This document shows, one piece after another, positions 22,701 through 33,708 of a stretch of DNA of 64,000 bases (position 1 is its first letter; every line of letters starts with the position of its first letter). Below the pieces are notes generated by a model. That model was not told the DNA's origin, did no database searches, and was given only the letters and a program-made list of their open reading frames with translations. The position numbers and the translations under genes were made by a program. Origin of the DNA: Serripes groenlandicus (taxonomy: Eukaryota > Mollusca > Bivalvia > Cardiida > Cardiidae); NCBI GenBank assembly GCA_031761405.1, contig JASEVX010000011.1, positions 30,512,198 to 30,576,197 of the forward strand, written 5' to 3'.

Positions 22701-25587
22701 GAAAGTCTGTTGTGTGGAGTAGTTGTGTGATAAAGCCAGGACAAACATGAGTAGGTGAACTGGCCGCCGTGATATGGCTGAAGAATTGTTGAATAAGGCA
22801 TTAAACCACAATCAATCAACCTCCATCGAAAACATCCGAATATTGTATGCATTTTATACAAATGTGCCTGCTTAACTTTTATGGGCAGTATACATCAAAG
22901 CACCATGCATATGCTTATACATCTACGTCAATTGATGACGACTAGTGTCTAAGTGTAATGCAGTAGAGTTGTATTGTCATAACCAGTTAATGTTATTTAA
23001 CTATCTACCGTTTGTTGTTGTACTGAGAATATAATCATATATTTACCTCTACTCCAAAGAATGCGTAACCAAATGTCTTGCAGCCTTCGAAACAAAGCTC
23101 TGCTGTCATGGCGTTGTCGCTTGCATAGTAATGCAGTAATGCTCTTGTATGGCCCACGCCGTCAGTCATACATCCAATATATTTGAATCCTGTTATATGC
23201 CCTGTCAAATAAAGAGTCCCACGTTTGTAAACACTGTCAAAGCAAATGATCAGACTATAACCATTTATACTTGATCTCCACTCATGTCGGCTCTGGGTTA
23301 ACCCATTCCCATGTACAGCCGCGTGTTGACGCCTCGAAGCAGACGACTTGTGGCAAAAGAGGTCATTGCTCAGACTGAGTAATTTCACCTTTAGCCGCAA
23401 TGTTTTCAACCGTAATCAATACTCATACTTTCATATATAAGATGTTTTAGCCTAAATGTGTTCCAAAGTCGTCTGCTGCAGATTTGTGGGAAAAGGTTAT
23501 CTTCTTAAGTGATCACAAATCACAATTTGTAAAATGTATAAATGTATTTAACTTGTGTATGGGCCGGTGGCCCGATTATGCATTTGAATTGAATTGATCC
23601 CGAGGTCTGGTTGATGTTTGCCAGTATCGCCTCTATAGTGCGGCACTTGGTTTGGCTCTATCGGTGTTCCTCTTTCCTTTCGACCGTCAAGGTTTTTGGT
23701 ATTATTTTTTTCTAAGTAAATTTGTAATCCATATCCACCTGCCTTCCAAAGCGATGTCGCCTTAATTGTTTTTGATAAATTTCTGACAATAAGATATTGG
23801 GTAAATAAGCCGATGTCAAATATGTAGTGATCTTGAAATACTAGGAACAGTACTAGACAACATGTAGTTGAGTGAGAGACACTTAGAAGCACATCAGAAA
23901 TGTCTAAGTTCCCAGGTTTAACAATCATTCATGTTTACCAATGCACCACGGTGTTATTCTAAAATTACATGTATCAGTCAAACGCCAATGCTTCTTCCGA
24001 TAAAAACAACCGGATTAGAAGTGAAGTCCCACTAGCTCAACGCCAATGCAACTTTGAAGTTTGCCTTACAGGAAAGGTAAGAAAATCAATATTGTCGAAC
24101 GCAGGTCATTTATTGCTACACGCATCGGCTGTAAAATATACGGTCCGTCCCGTTGGTGTAGTGGTAGAGTGTCCGCTTCAGATGTAGGACGTCGCGGGTT
24201 GGATCACTGGCCGGATCCTCAAAGACTTTAAACATTTTGTAATAATGGCTGCACTCCTTTGCGCTCAGGGATATGGGACTAGCATTACGACTGACTGGCT
24301 GGTGTCGGGATAAAAGGTATCGTAGTACTAGTTACTACAAAGGAAACGCCGTGAAATGACTGACAATGGGTTTAAAGCGGCGTAAAACACCAAACAATTA
24401 ATCAATCAAGAAGTTTTGGAATATGAATACCATGGTGTTTTCATTGTAAATTATACGATGATATTAGATTGATCTACCTACCCGCTAATCTGTGTTCCAA
24501 CAAGTCTTTGGACGCCTTTTATATAATTATGGGCTCAAATAACCACAAAACGATATATATTTACCATTTGTTAAACAAGCGCAACAGTTACACAATTTAA
24601 TTCAATTAGTTGTTCATGAAATTGTTTAACTCTACATGTGATGGGCCAGAGGCCTTTATTATCCATTAACATATATTGCATTGTATTGTATTACATTGTA
24701 TTGTATTGTAATCGAAGTTTACTGGGAAGTTAAGAAGACCAATACTGTCGAACGCAGGTCATATATTGGTACACACACCGGCTGTAAAATATACGGACTG
24801 GCATGGGATATCAAACTTTCCGAGTTCAAGGATGTAAAACGACAAACAATGCATCAAAATGTAAAATTAATTCCGTATTTGTATGCTTCAGTTCAATATG
24901 TTCACTCGTGGCCATCGTAACCCATTATGTTTAAGTCGAGCGGACAGACAGATTTGATCATAATCAAAATAATGTCTCATTATAAGTTGCGAATGTTTTA
25001 ATGGGGTTACACCATTTTTCAACGTTATGTCAGTTATGTTACTGCGGCATAACGATTATTCATAATCTCTGGGTCACACACTAGTACGTACTTTGACGGT
25101 TATTCAAGGACACTAAACCATGAACGACGTGAGCGGTAATCGAAGCTGGGACACATAGACCAACTTTCCCCACGCTTACAACTCGGCCACGAATTATATT
25201 AGATGCCTATTTCATGTTCTATATCCTTATTTAAGGGCGACATTGTGGGGGAAGTGGTCCATGTAGACCTCTGCCAAAATATTTAAAAGAAACCATACCT
25301 GCGTAGTGAATTATATTGGTCTGGTTCCCGTACAATCCCGCCTTGTTAACAAACTGGGTTCCTTCACAGATTCCGGCTGATTCAGTATAGAAAATGCCCG
25401 TGCAAGTTTCACTGTTATACTGACGACATATAGCAGCACAGACGATCGCGCTTGGAACATCCATCCTGGTAAACAGTACGTCATATGAACCAGCTACGCC
25501 GTAAACATCATTATACTTATCAAAACGAAAAGCGTTCATAAAAGAAGAAAAATACAAAACGCCGAAAAGAGTTATCGGAATATCCAT
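19726..25587 (-). CDS. Secreted PAN-WSC domain protein (3 exons, 195 aa)
   Basis: The gene is assembled from three exons: 25299-25587 (signal peptide and PAN-like domain, donor GCAG|GTATGG, phase 1), 23047-23201 (acceptor TTTGACAG, donor GAG|GTAAAT, phase 1 to 0) and 19726-19869 (acceptor CCTTTACAG, ends TGT-TAA). The joined product is 96+52+47 residues. Exons 2 and 3 make one WSC domain: FKYIGCMTDG, then AMTAELCFEGC, GYAFFGVE, SHCFCGDDTY, a C-x3-C-GGN segment, MCGG, and a terminal YAISVFGYTYGC. Complete WSC domains have these conserved cysteines and the ISVF/Y ending. WSC domains are putative carbohydrate-binding modules and PAN domains bind proteins or glycans, so a secreted lectin-like or matrix role is inferred. 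AATAAA motifs lie about 210 bp past the stop (around 19513-19522). Exon 1 lies inside the duplicated segment, exons 2-3 outside copy 2. A SINE occupies intron 1. Confidence 0.85.
20067..20400. repeat. Poly(A/T) block and ~82-bp tandem repeat
   Basis: An A8/T19 block (20067-20093) precedes about three units with the core GGTATTTTGGGTATGTATAA followed by AACACGGATTGAAAATTATT and GTCGTCTTTTTAATC. The first unit is more diverged (GCCATTTTGGATATG). Long open frames here are by-products of the repeat. Confidence 0.8.
20401..22529. other. Intron 2 of the PAN-WSC gene, no further exon seen
   Basis: AT-rich. It includes a worn MITE fragment near 20710-20765 (ACATTGTGGCAAAAGGA) and an inverted repeat at 21470-21591. 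Confidence 0.45.
21470..21591. repeat. Inverted repeat, 17-bp arms
   Basis: CAGTGAAACAGTTTGGT (21470-21486) and ACCAAACTGTTTCACTG (21575-21591) are perfect complements separated by ~88 bp. It could be a small MITE or a cruciform. No coding content. Confidence 0.7.
22530..22820 (+). repeat. tRNA-derived SINE
   Basis: Head TCGGTAGCTCAGTCGATAGC with box B GAGTTCGAACCCC, then CTGTGACAAGCG, the module GAACTGGCCGCCGTGATATG and a CAATCAATCAA tail. It lies in intron 2 of the PAN-WSC gene. Confidence 0.85.
23459..23498. repeat. Terminal fragment of a TTAA-type MITE
   Basis: CCAAAGTCGTCTGCTGCAGA then TTTGTGGGAAAAGGTTA matches one end of the family at 46416-46623. It lies in intron 1 of the PAN-WSC gene. 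Confidence 0.5.
24061..24142. repeat. Short diverged repeat of the duplicated segment's left part
   Basis: GTCGAACGCAGGTCATTTAT and GGCTGTAAAATATACGG here resemble 24749-24802 and 118-171, at roughly 80% by eye. It is a second, older local duplication just left of copy 2. Confidence 0.6.
24143..24410 (+). repeat. tRNA-derived SINE, different head
   Basis: Head GTCCGTCCCGTTGGTGTAGT with a worn box B (GGGTTGGATCAC). Tail GCGGCGTAAAACACCAAACA then AATCAATCAAG. The head differs from the other SINEs while the 3' end is related. It lies in intron 1 of the PAN-WSC gene. Confidence 0.75.
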
Positions 25588-27912
25588 CTTTGTTCAACTA
25601 TGTCAGTGTATCACGCTTTGTTTATTGGTGTGAGCGTTAAGTGAACTGTATGCCAGTGAATGTAATAGACGATCATAACATTGCAAGTGAACACAAGGTT
25701 AATTCAGATAATAGCCCTATCGCTCACCTGAATTGAGATTGGTTTTAGTATACGGCACTGCATAACCAAAAGGTATATTAGGACCGGACTGATTTCTTTC
25801 ATCCTACTCAATTCAAAACTACACAAGTGACTCTTTAGCCGTTCAATGAGACTCTGGCCTGGAGTGCGCATATGCCTATCTTTACGCGCCGCCAAGTGGG
25901 CAGATTTTTGTTTTACCAATTGACATGATTTAAACAAGTTTTTCTATATATCTCTATGTAACATAGGTGAACCACGGGGCGGGTTAAACTTTTGGCTCAG
26001 GGGTATAATTTATACAATCTGGGTAGAAGACCACTAGACAATGCTACACTACAGATATCAAATATCTAGGCCTTTCCGTTTCAGGCAAGAAGATTTTTAA
26101 TGTTTAAAAGAAATCCTTTTGGTTGCCATGACATGGAATTAGAGTCTTTGAATACATTTGAAAGGGCACCACCCAAGGAATATCCACAGTTGGCCAATAG
26201 GTTAAGGAAGCGATGTCGTTTAAAGCAATTGATTACGGACGATGGAGGAAAAGTGATCACAAAAGCACACCTTCAGAACTGCGTGCTCATATGAGCTAAA
26301 ACAAAAGATGAAAAGGAGCAATATGGCGGCCATGCGTGTCGACCAATATAGATTGATTGCACATATTCTGTAAAGGGTAACCCAAAAGCAGAAATCGGAA
26401 AACATATTTTAGATTTCTTTTTAGCCATATCAACGGAACTTGCCTTGCCCCCAGGCGACGAGGATGTTCATCACAGTAGCTGAAGAATAGTCCACCTCTT
26501 CCCGTTATATATTCAAACCAATCAGTCACTTAAACAATAACGTAGAGGAAGATTACAGTGTTTATTGTTTCAAAGAATAACTATTTTTCTACATCATAAA
26601 ACTTGCGTCACGCACACCGCCAATAAGGTCAAATGTCAATCTTCCCTTATCAGTAATACTAGCCCTCGTTTCAAAAAGAGATAACGAGTGTACTTACACG
26701 CAAATTATCACATATCTGGATCTTGTTTTCATCCCTTCATGTATCATCTTATTTTATCATTTCCTCTAAATAAATTCTTTGTTTTGAAAAAAAAATCATT
26801 GTACTCTTTTTTTTTCCATAAATTGTGTTGGATATTGTATACACATTGCCTATGGACGGGTAAAACTCGTCGGCTACGCCTTCGGTTGATTGGTCTATCC
26901 GTATAAGGAACTAAACCCGTCATGTTGTATGGTCAATTCAGATGGTTCGAACCCACTTGGCAGATGATCACAATATGCAGATGTATGTGATATAATTAGC
27001 TCACCTGAATTCGTAGTGTTTTTGATGTGCCACTCAATGTCGCCGTCCCTTCATTTTAGTGAATTAATTTCGAAAAGCGGATCAGTGCTTTGAGAAGAGA
27101 GGATTTACCAAGCTTGCAACATAGGCATTAAATGGAAATTTAGACTCGGCTCCTTTCGCCTTGTTTCTTAATAAATTAAGCTGGGCTTGAACAATTTTGG
27201 TAGTTTTATAGGAAACGATTATCTAAGCAAGTGTGAACGGACGGTGAGTGATAACAATAGCTCAACCAAGTCACCTTGTGCTCAGGTAAGCTAGAGAAAA
27301 TAGACAACACATCCATCAACATTAATGATGCATGAATCTCCGAGGGTTGAAAAGCAAGCCTGTAGGTTGGAACATTGATATGTTTGTTACGTCTGTTTTA
27401 ACTGGCATGGCCCATAAATAACTATACCTTTTTCTTTCAGTAAGTAAATATTTTATGATAGTGACATGTGTATAACAAAACAAACATATAACAAAATGGG
27501 CCTATATGTCACTGTTAAGAAAAACTAATATTTACACAGTGGGTACATTTTACTGTTCCATCGGATAAACATAAGTACGCAGCACATAGTCGCTCAAGTA
27601 GTTGGTATATAAGGCTAGAGACATACCAATCGCATGGACCTTTTCTTTCTAATACAATGACGATTTATTCACTGTTAAATGGGTGGTTCTCGCTTGGCAA
27701 CAATGATATTTACGCCATCGGTAAAAGAGCAGTTACACAATTGCAAAACAAAACAACAGTCATGGAAAATATAAATAATGCTGAATTATATGGCTGTATG
27801 ACTTGAGTTCTTTACAGAAACGAAAGGTCAAGAAATCTTCTCATACAATATTTAAAATAAACATTGCAGTAAACAAACGAAACAACATAACATGAATGAA
27901 TGAACAAAATAA

Positions 27913-28101
27913 TCGATTGATTGGTGCTTAACGCCGTTTCAATAATATCACGGCGGTCAGTTCACCTACTCATGTGTTTCCTGGCTTTCCCAAACAATTA
28001 CTCCTCACAACATTATTTCCATACGACTGGCTGCTTTTCTACATAGACTGTAAGCCTATTGATCGAGTGATCGATAGTGACTTTTGTCAAAAGTTAGTAA
28101 G
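27913..28101 (-). repeat. SINE, 5'-truncated (duplicate)
   Basis: Duplicate of the SINE at 3282-3470, carried within the segmental duplication rather than inserted independently. Confidence 0.75.
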
Positions 28102-28220
28102 TATGTTAGCCGATGTATGTTTTCGGACATAATTGTCATAAAGTAGCACATGTTGTGCTCTGGGGATAACTGTTTAAAACCGTCTTTATCGATGATATCC
28201 CCAAATAAGTCGGAATGTAA

Positions 28221-29026
28221 TCACCTGTAATTAAAGATTGTATTGGTTGGAACCAGCTAATAAGTAAAGACCTATATCAGCCGGTTCTTTGTATATGTCT
28301 GATTATCTGTCTTATAAAGTCATTAAGTCATAAAGTATAATTTTGTTTGGAGTTTAACGCCGCTTTCAACAGCTTTGGTCATATCACGGCGGTCAGTGCA
28401 CCTACCCATGTGTTCCTGGCTTTCCCACACCAGTACTTACACAACATTTTTTCGAAGCCACTGACTACTTTCTCACATAGATCAGAAGTGAGAGGCAATG
28501 GAAAACATCGCCCGAAAGAATGTCGCCGCAACCGGGTATCGAACCCGTGACCTCCAGATCACGAGTCAGATACGCTACCAATTGAGCTACCCGGCCGGGT
28601 TCATAAAGTATAAAGTCATAAATTGTATTGCCCCAGCTAATAAGTGAATACCTATATCAGTCGGCTACATGTATATGTCTGATCAGTGTCTATCATATGT
28701 TTTACGATCTGATTATTAATGACTGTAATGCCGGGACCCAGCTAATAAGTAAAGACCTAGATCAGTCGGTTAAATGGTTCAGTCTGATCAGTGTCTAACC
28801 TCTTTCTTACAAACTCATTATTAAAAAGTGTACTGCCGGGACCCAGCTAATAAGTAAAGACCTAGATCAGTCTGTTAAATAGTTCAGTCTGATCAGTGTC
28901 TATCCTCTTTCTTACAAACTCATTATTAAAAATTGTATTGCCGGGACCCAGCTTATAAGTAAAGACCTAGATCAGTCGTGTTCATGTATATGTTTGATCA
29001 GCGTCTATCCTCTCTCTTAAGACATA
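28221..29026. repeat. ~105-bp minisatellite interrupted by a SINE (duplicate)
   Basis: Copy of the array at 3590-4395 in the second duplicate, with the same SINE insertion and unit order. Confidence 0.8.
28341..28600 (-). repeat. Full-length tRNA-derived SINE (duplicate)
   Basis: Copy of the SINE at 3710-3969, including its flanking 13-bp target duplication. Confidence 0.9.
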
Positions 29027-29395
29027 CATCAGCCAGTGGAAATACACGTTCTCTAACTACTTACAATATATACCGATACACACAGATATTCTGTATCCAC
29101 GGACACGGACGCGTTACCTCACCGAACCATGTAATAAACGGGTAATATATATTAATGCATTAAAACACAAAAGGTCCAAGTGAATCACAATTTTAAAACG
29201 TTAGAACGAAAAACATGGAAAGCACGTAGTGAAAATAAATATATTTAACTACGGAACATGTCTGCGTCCATTCATGAAAGGAAAGCATGTTTATCCATGT
29301 CAAAAAGAATATTGCCCCATTTCTCTTGTATGCAATGTTGTGTTTGCATTGAACTTACCTTTTTCTTACCTTGCTTTCTCATTGTGTCTTTGCAG

Positions 29396-30146
29396 GTCAA
29401 GTCTAAGCTGGCTGCTTAATGGCCTGCAGACGATGACGATAACGGAGAATCACACGATCTTGCTGATGAGATCGAGGCCATGACGACAACTTCGGCTCTC
29501 TCCAGACCTGAGGTGTTGGACGTCGGCACAAGCGCTCATCACCCAGGGCAACTGCTGATGAGGAGAGAGACTCCTGACCTCACACGAAGAGAGAGGTCTT
29601 CAGTCGATGCAACTGCAGGAGAAGCTCACAAACCTGATCAAACCCACAGTGCATTCCACAGAGAGGTCAACATATGGGCAAAGTCGGTGATAGAGGACCT
29701 CGACAGCTCGTTGTGGAAGCAGTTCCTGCAGGAGCACAGTCAGCTACTCTACACATTTCTGGATATGAACGACCATGTCCGGATGGGTGCTCAATACCAG
29801 GCTCAGCCTCCCCAACATCAGCAATGGCAGCCTGACTATGGGGAGCAGCAGCAATATAGCAACCCGCAACCTGGATCTTCCCAGACCCAGGAGTGCCACC
29901 CAGTGACAGCCTCCTACCCAGTCATAGTCGGTCACAGTCGACTTCGGTGTGGAATTCGCAAAGCTTCAGTTGGGTCAAGTCCCAGAATATGGCACCGGAG
30001 ACCATACTGAAACCTTGCTACATCGGTCGAGAAGAACACCACAGAACGCGTCAACGCTCACCGACACCAGCTGTTCTGTCTCCAGGACAAGTGTCGATTC
30101 CCCAAGGGATAACGATGAATTGGGGTCGTTAAGTGGGGTTTTCTGA
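29396..30146 (+). pseudogene. Harbinger-associated MADF/Myb-like protein exon, decayed (duplicate)
   Basis: Duplicate of 4749-5499 with the same early stop and frame change, so the damage predates the segmental duplication. The only nearby difference is the extra 16 bp upstream of the acceptor at 29261-29276. Confidence 0.5.
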
Positions 30147-30468
30147 CTCATTCGTGAATGAATTGCGCCGGGGACCGGATTGAAACAACAACAGTCAGAA
30201 ATGAACTGTAAACTGTGAACTGTGGCTGAAATGAATACTGGACAGTGCTTATTTCATGTTTATAGTTAATGTTTCATTGATTTTTACCTTGTATTATTAC
30301 ATGAACAATATGACAATTACATACATATTTGTATCAATTGTGTTACCCCCGGGTTTAGAAATAAATTAGTTTGAAGGTAAAATGGGTTATTATGCCTCAC
30401 CTTAACCTATGTAAAATGGACTATTGGCATAAATGTTGTGTATTTTAAAGTCACTAAATGAGCAATGT

Positions 30469-30687
30469 CTATATCATTCGGTCTTGCCATGGCACTGATC
30501 AAGCTGCTGAATTGAAGTAAAACTTACGGTATTTACGCTGTTTCTTGGCAGCAGTGCTATCTCTGTATGGTCCTTTTGTGTGGTAGACATCATGCATATT
30601 GGCATGATGCATCCATTCTCCAGGGACAACATCGTGGTAACCATCCCCGTGATCCAAAGCTGCAGAAGGGTCAAACCTATGGGGCAT
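30469..30687 (-). pseudogene. PIF/Harbinger nuclease, C-terminal fragment (duplicate)
   Basis: Copy of 5822-6040 in the second duplicate with the same in-frame TGA. One substitution lies just outside it (position 30461, A where copy 1 has G at 5814). Confidence 0.65.
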
Positions 30688-31221
30688 GGTAAAACGGGTT
30701 ATGACTTTTTGTGATCCCGTTTATTGGGTAGTGTAAGTTGGTTGATTATCTAAAGTAGCTCATTTATTGTTGTGACTGATGTTGATCTGTCGCGGTTTCA
30801 TCAATGTTGTTAGACATAAATGTTAAGTTGACGAACTTACGATATGATTAATCATACATGTATGTTGGGTTCACGACTAGTGCCAAATAATTGAGGAAAA
30901 GATTCCTTATAATATCTCAATCATATGTAAGCAACACAATTAATTTAATCTGGGGAATGATGCTTCTCCTAATAGACGTCGTACCATGTTAGGAGAGGGT
31001 CTATTGGACAAAGGTACTAAGAATAGTTGTAGAAATTATTATATTTGTAAAACCGTTTCAAAATGTATAAAATAGCCGTTTAATTAATTGATAGTAAATG
31101 TCTTATTAATATGATGTATGAACACATATTATTTGCTAAATAGAACTAACCCAACAAAACCGTCTTCAAATATTTTGAACACCAACACTTGAACTTTTCA
31201 CATTATTGCTATTTAAGTAAA

Positions 31222-31419
31222 GCCAGCCCCGGTAGCAGGCTGTCAGTCAAGGGATTGTCAGTCCCAGCTCGCCCAACATACTTTCCGACGTTTGACAAAA
31301 ATAACTGTGACAAGCGTCATTCGTCTGGCACCAGGAAACACATGAGTAGGTGAACTGACCGCCGTCATATGACTGAATCATTGTTGAAAACGGCGTAAAA
31401 CTCAAATCAATCAATCAAT
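31222..31419 (+). repeat. SINE upstream of GPCR-A2
   Basis: Duplicate of the SINE at 6575-6772. Confidence 0.85.
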
Positions 31420-31557
31420 ATGTTAGTGGAGTGTTCCTTTGTCTAATTAATTAACAGTTGAAATAGTTTTCGTTATTCGAAATGGTATGACAAGCCCTTA
31501 TTTTAAACATGAAATATCTGTCGATCCGCCCTCTGCACAAGATTTTACATTTGTCAC

Positions 31558-31594
31558 TATAAAAAGCCATGCCACGACATAAAACTGTCAGTCT
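31558..31594 (+). promoter_or_regulatory. Predicted TATA-Inr core promoter of GPCR-A2
   Basis: Duplicate of the A1 promoter: TATAAAAAG at 31558-31566 and TCAGTCT at 31588-31594. Confidence 0.6.
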
Positions 31595-31902
31595 GTTCCG
31601 CTTTCTTACGATAACGTTTCCCGGGGGAATCGATTATTAACAAACGAATACGTGAAGAACCAAATTGTAAAGAAATAATGTAAACATGACTTAGATCTAT
31701 AACATTGAGTAATAATCATTAACGTTCGTTGATAAGAGGAAGATCGTGGATAAAAATATCACGACATAGTTACACTTACAGTTCTTTGTGATCACATCAG
31801 AGATGTAAAGATCGACGGTTTCTTTACAAACTTCATACAGTTTTTTGTTTTGATTGGCGAGGAACTTGTTTTATTGCACGATACTCGGACGTACAAAGCA
31901 TT

Positions 31903-33129
31903 ATGGATGCCAATAAGAAAGGAAGCTCGGATGTGGCTCCCATGATATGGACAATATGTGCACCAATTATATTCACCATTGGAATTGTTGGTAATAGCCT
32001 CACCATTTTGGTTCTGAACAGACGAGCACGTAGGTCTTCAACAACGATCTATCTGACGGGATTGGCGACGGTTGATTTGATTTACATCCTGGTAGGTATT
32101 CCGAGATGGTGGCTCATCTATATCTTCAACTATGACATAAGACACTCCAGTGCATTCGTATGCAAGACGCATTGGTTCTTACTCTACGCTCTAGCTCAAA
32201 TGTCATCGTCATTCCTGGTTATAGTAACTTTTGAGAGACTATTGAGTACTGCGAAGCCATATACTGTTGGAATCATTTGTTCATTAAAACGGTCTTTAAT
32301 ATACAGTGTGCTGATCGTATTCTTTGCGTCTTCTATCCATGCTCATATCCTATACGGTTTTGATCTCCAGTATGTAACAACCACCGAAAGCTTCGGCAAC
32401 TATAATAGATCACTTGTAGACGAAACAGAAGGTTCGAGTCTTTTAAAAACCAACGAGAGTTATTATACCAATAATACATCATTCTGGGATGAAAGCGAAA
32501 GAAATGATTCAAGTATCACCAATGAAGAATTCAAAAGAAATTCAAACTTGACAACGAGTCGTCTCTTCTGCACTTGGTCACGTGATGCAAACTACCAGAC
32601 ATTTTACGAAAAGGTTCAGGGACCTCTTGTCTTTACATTGTATTTGGGTTTGACACAGGTCATTTGCTGTTCTTGTGGAGCATACATCGTGTGGAAGTTG
32701 ATCAAGAACGGTCAAATTCGTAAAGGTCTGAACCAGAATAGAACCTTGAACGACAGTCGGACGACGCAAATAACAATAATGCTCCTGATAGTCAATGTGG
32801 TTTTCATTGTCTTTTCAACGCCCGTACACGTTTTTCTGATTGGTAGAACATACTGGCTGGGTACGGAGATGACACCAACGCAAGAAATAGCGTGGGCTAT
32901 ATGCATGATGGTGCATTTTCTAAATCATGCAGTTAATTTCATTTTGTATTTCTTGAGCGGTACTAGATTTCGGCAAAGGTTCTTTGAGTTCTTCAAATGC
33001 AAAGAATCCACGAGATTACCATCGGACGTATCCTCGAAAGACAGAGTCTCTGCCATCGTGATGGAGGACGATGCAATTGTGCAATACACGCATAGCGGTA
33101 ATTCGTCGCTGCAGTCTTCCCCAATATAG
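31903..33129 (+). CDS. Class A (rhodopsin-like) peptide-type GPCR, copy A2
   Basis: Second copy of the receptor at 7256-8482, 408 codons, with identical protein and no nucleotide difference noticed in the coding region. Promoter, SINE and 5' UTR are duplicated with it, so expression is expected to be similar and would be hard to tell apart by short reads. It lies 2.8 kb upstream of GPCR-B in the same orientation, giving a tandem receptor cluster. See the A1 entry for motifs. Confidence 0.93.
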   Translation: MDANKKGSSDVAPMIWTICAPIIFTIGIVGNSLTILVLNRRARRSSTTIYLTGLATVDLIYILVGIPRWWLIYIFNYDIRHSSAFVCKTHWFLLYALAQMSSSFLVIVTFERLLSTAKPYTVGIICSLKRSLIYSVLIVFFASSIHAHILYGFDLQYVTTTESFGNYNRSLVDETEGSSLLKTNESYYTNNTSFWDESERNDSSITNEEFKRNSNLTTSRLFCTWSRDANYQTFYEKVQGPLVFTLYLGLTQVICCSCGAYIVWKLIKNGQIRKGLNQNRTLNDSRTTQITIMLLIVNVVFIVFSTPVHVFLIGRTYWLGTEMTPTQEIAWAICMMVHFLNHAVNFILYFLSGTRFRQRFFEFFKCKESTRLPSDVSSKDRVSAIVMEDDAIVQYTHSGNSSLQSSPI

Positions 33130-33381
33130 ATAAGGTTTGGGTAAGCCATGGAAGATAAAGAAACTGTTCAAATTCCGTATGATTTTCGCATGTCGTTGTT
33201 CCAGATCGATCTTGATCACAGGCTTGTCCGTCATTTGCATCCATCGTAAATGGCCAATAAGTCCCCTTGGCTCTTATGGTTGCGGGGATAAAAGTACGAC
33301 TGATGTATGTATCAGTATCAGGATTAATAATACCTGCAGTTCTGAAAACTTACCAAGGAATCGTCGCGATAAAACTAATAT

Positions 33382-33639
33382 GAGCCGTCCCGCGAGAAAA
33401 CCAACATTGTGGACTCTGCGTAAGTATTGACCCGGATCAGCCTAAGCATGCCGTGCAGGTTTACCCGGATAGACACTTTCGCCTCCTGTGGATTTTTTGT
33501 TTCATGAATCAATATTCTATACCTCTATCCCCTGAGACGGAATGCGTCGGCCCGGATCAGTCTGCGCGGTGTGCGGAGGTTGATCTGGGTTGATACATTA
33601 CGCAGAGGCCATGGTGTTGGTTTTCTCGCTGGACGGCTC
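33382..33639. mobile_element. Palindromic MITE at the end of duplication copy 2
   Basis: Counterpart of 8735-8993. It differs from it at several positions (for example GCGTAAGTATTGACCC against GCGTAAAGTATGGAACC), far more than the rest of the duplication. The left terminus GAGCCGTCCCG is better preserved here. Confidence 0.8.
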
Positions 33640-33708
33640 AATTATATTATACTATTGACTGCCATACATACAAACAAAACCCAAACCGAGCAACACCGAT
33701 TTTCGACG

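Larger units (their letters stand above)
24632..33708. repeat. Segmental duplication, copy 2
   Basis: Second direct copy. The offset from copy 1 is 24631 up to the 16-bp indel and 24647 through the GPCR. It contains the same genes and repeats in the same order. It keeps 16 bp at 29261-29276 that copy 1 lacks. Homology ends at 33708, after which unrelated sequence follows. Confidence 0.97.

Noticed and set aside
23548..23928. 126-codon open frame on the minus strand in PAN-WSC intron 1
   Set aside because: The C-terminal part looks faintly transposon-like but matches no motif I can name. The N-terminal half is low in coding signal. Not called.
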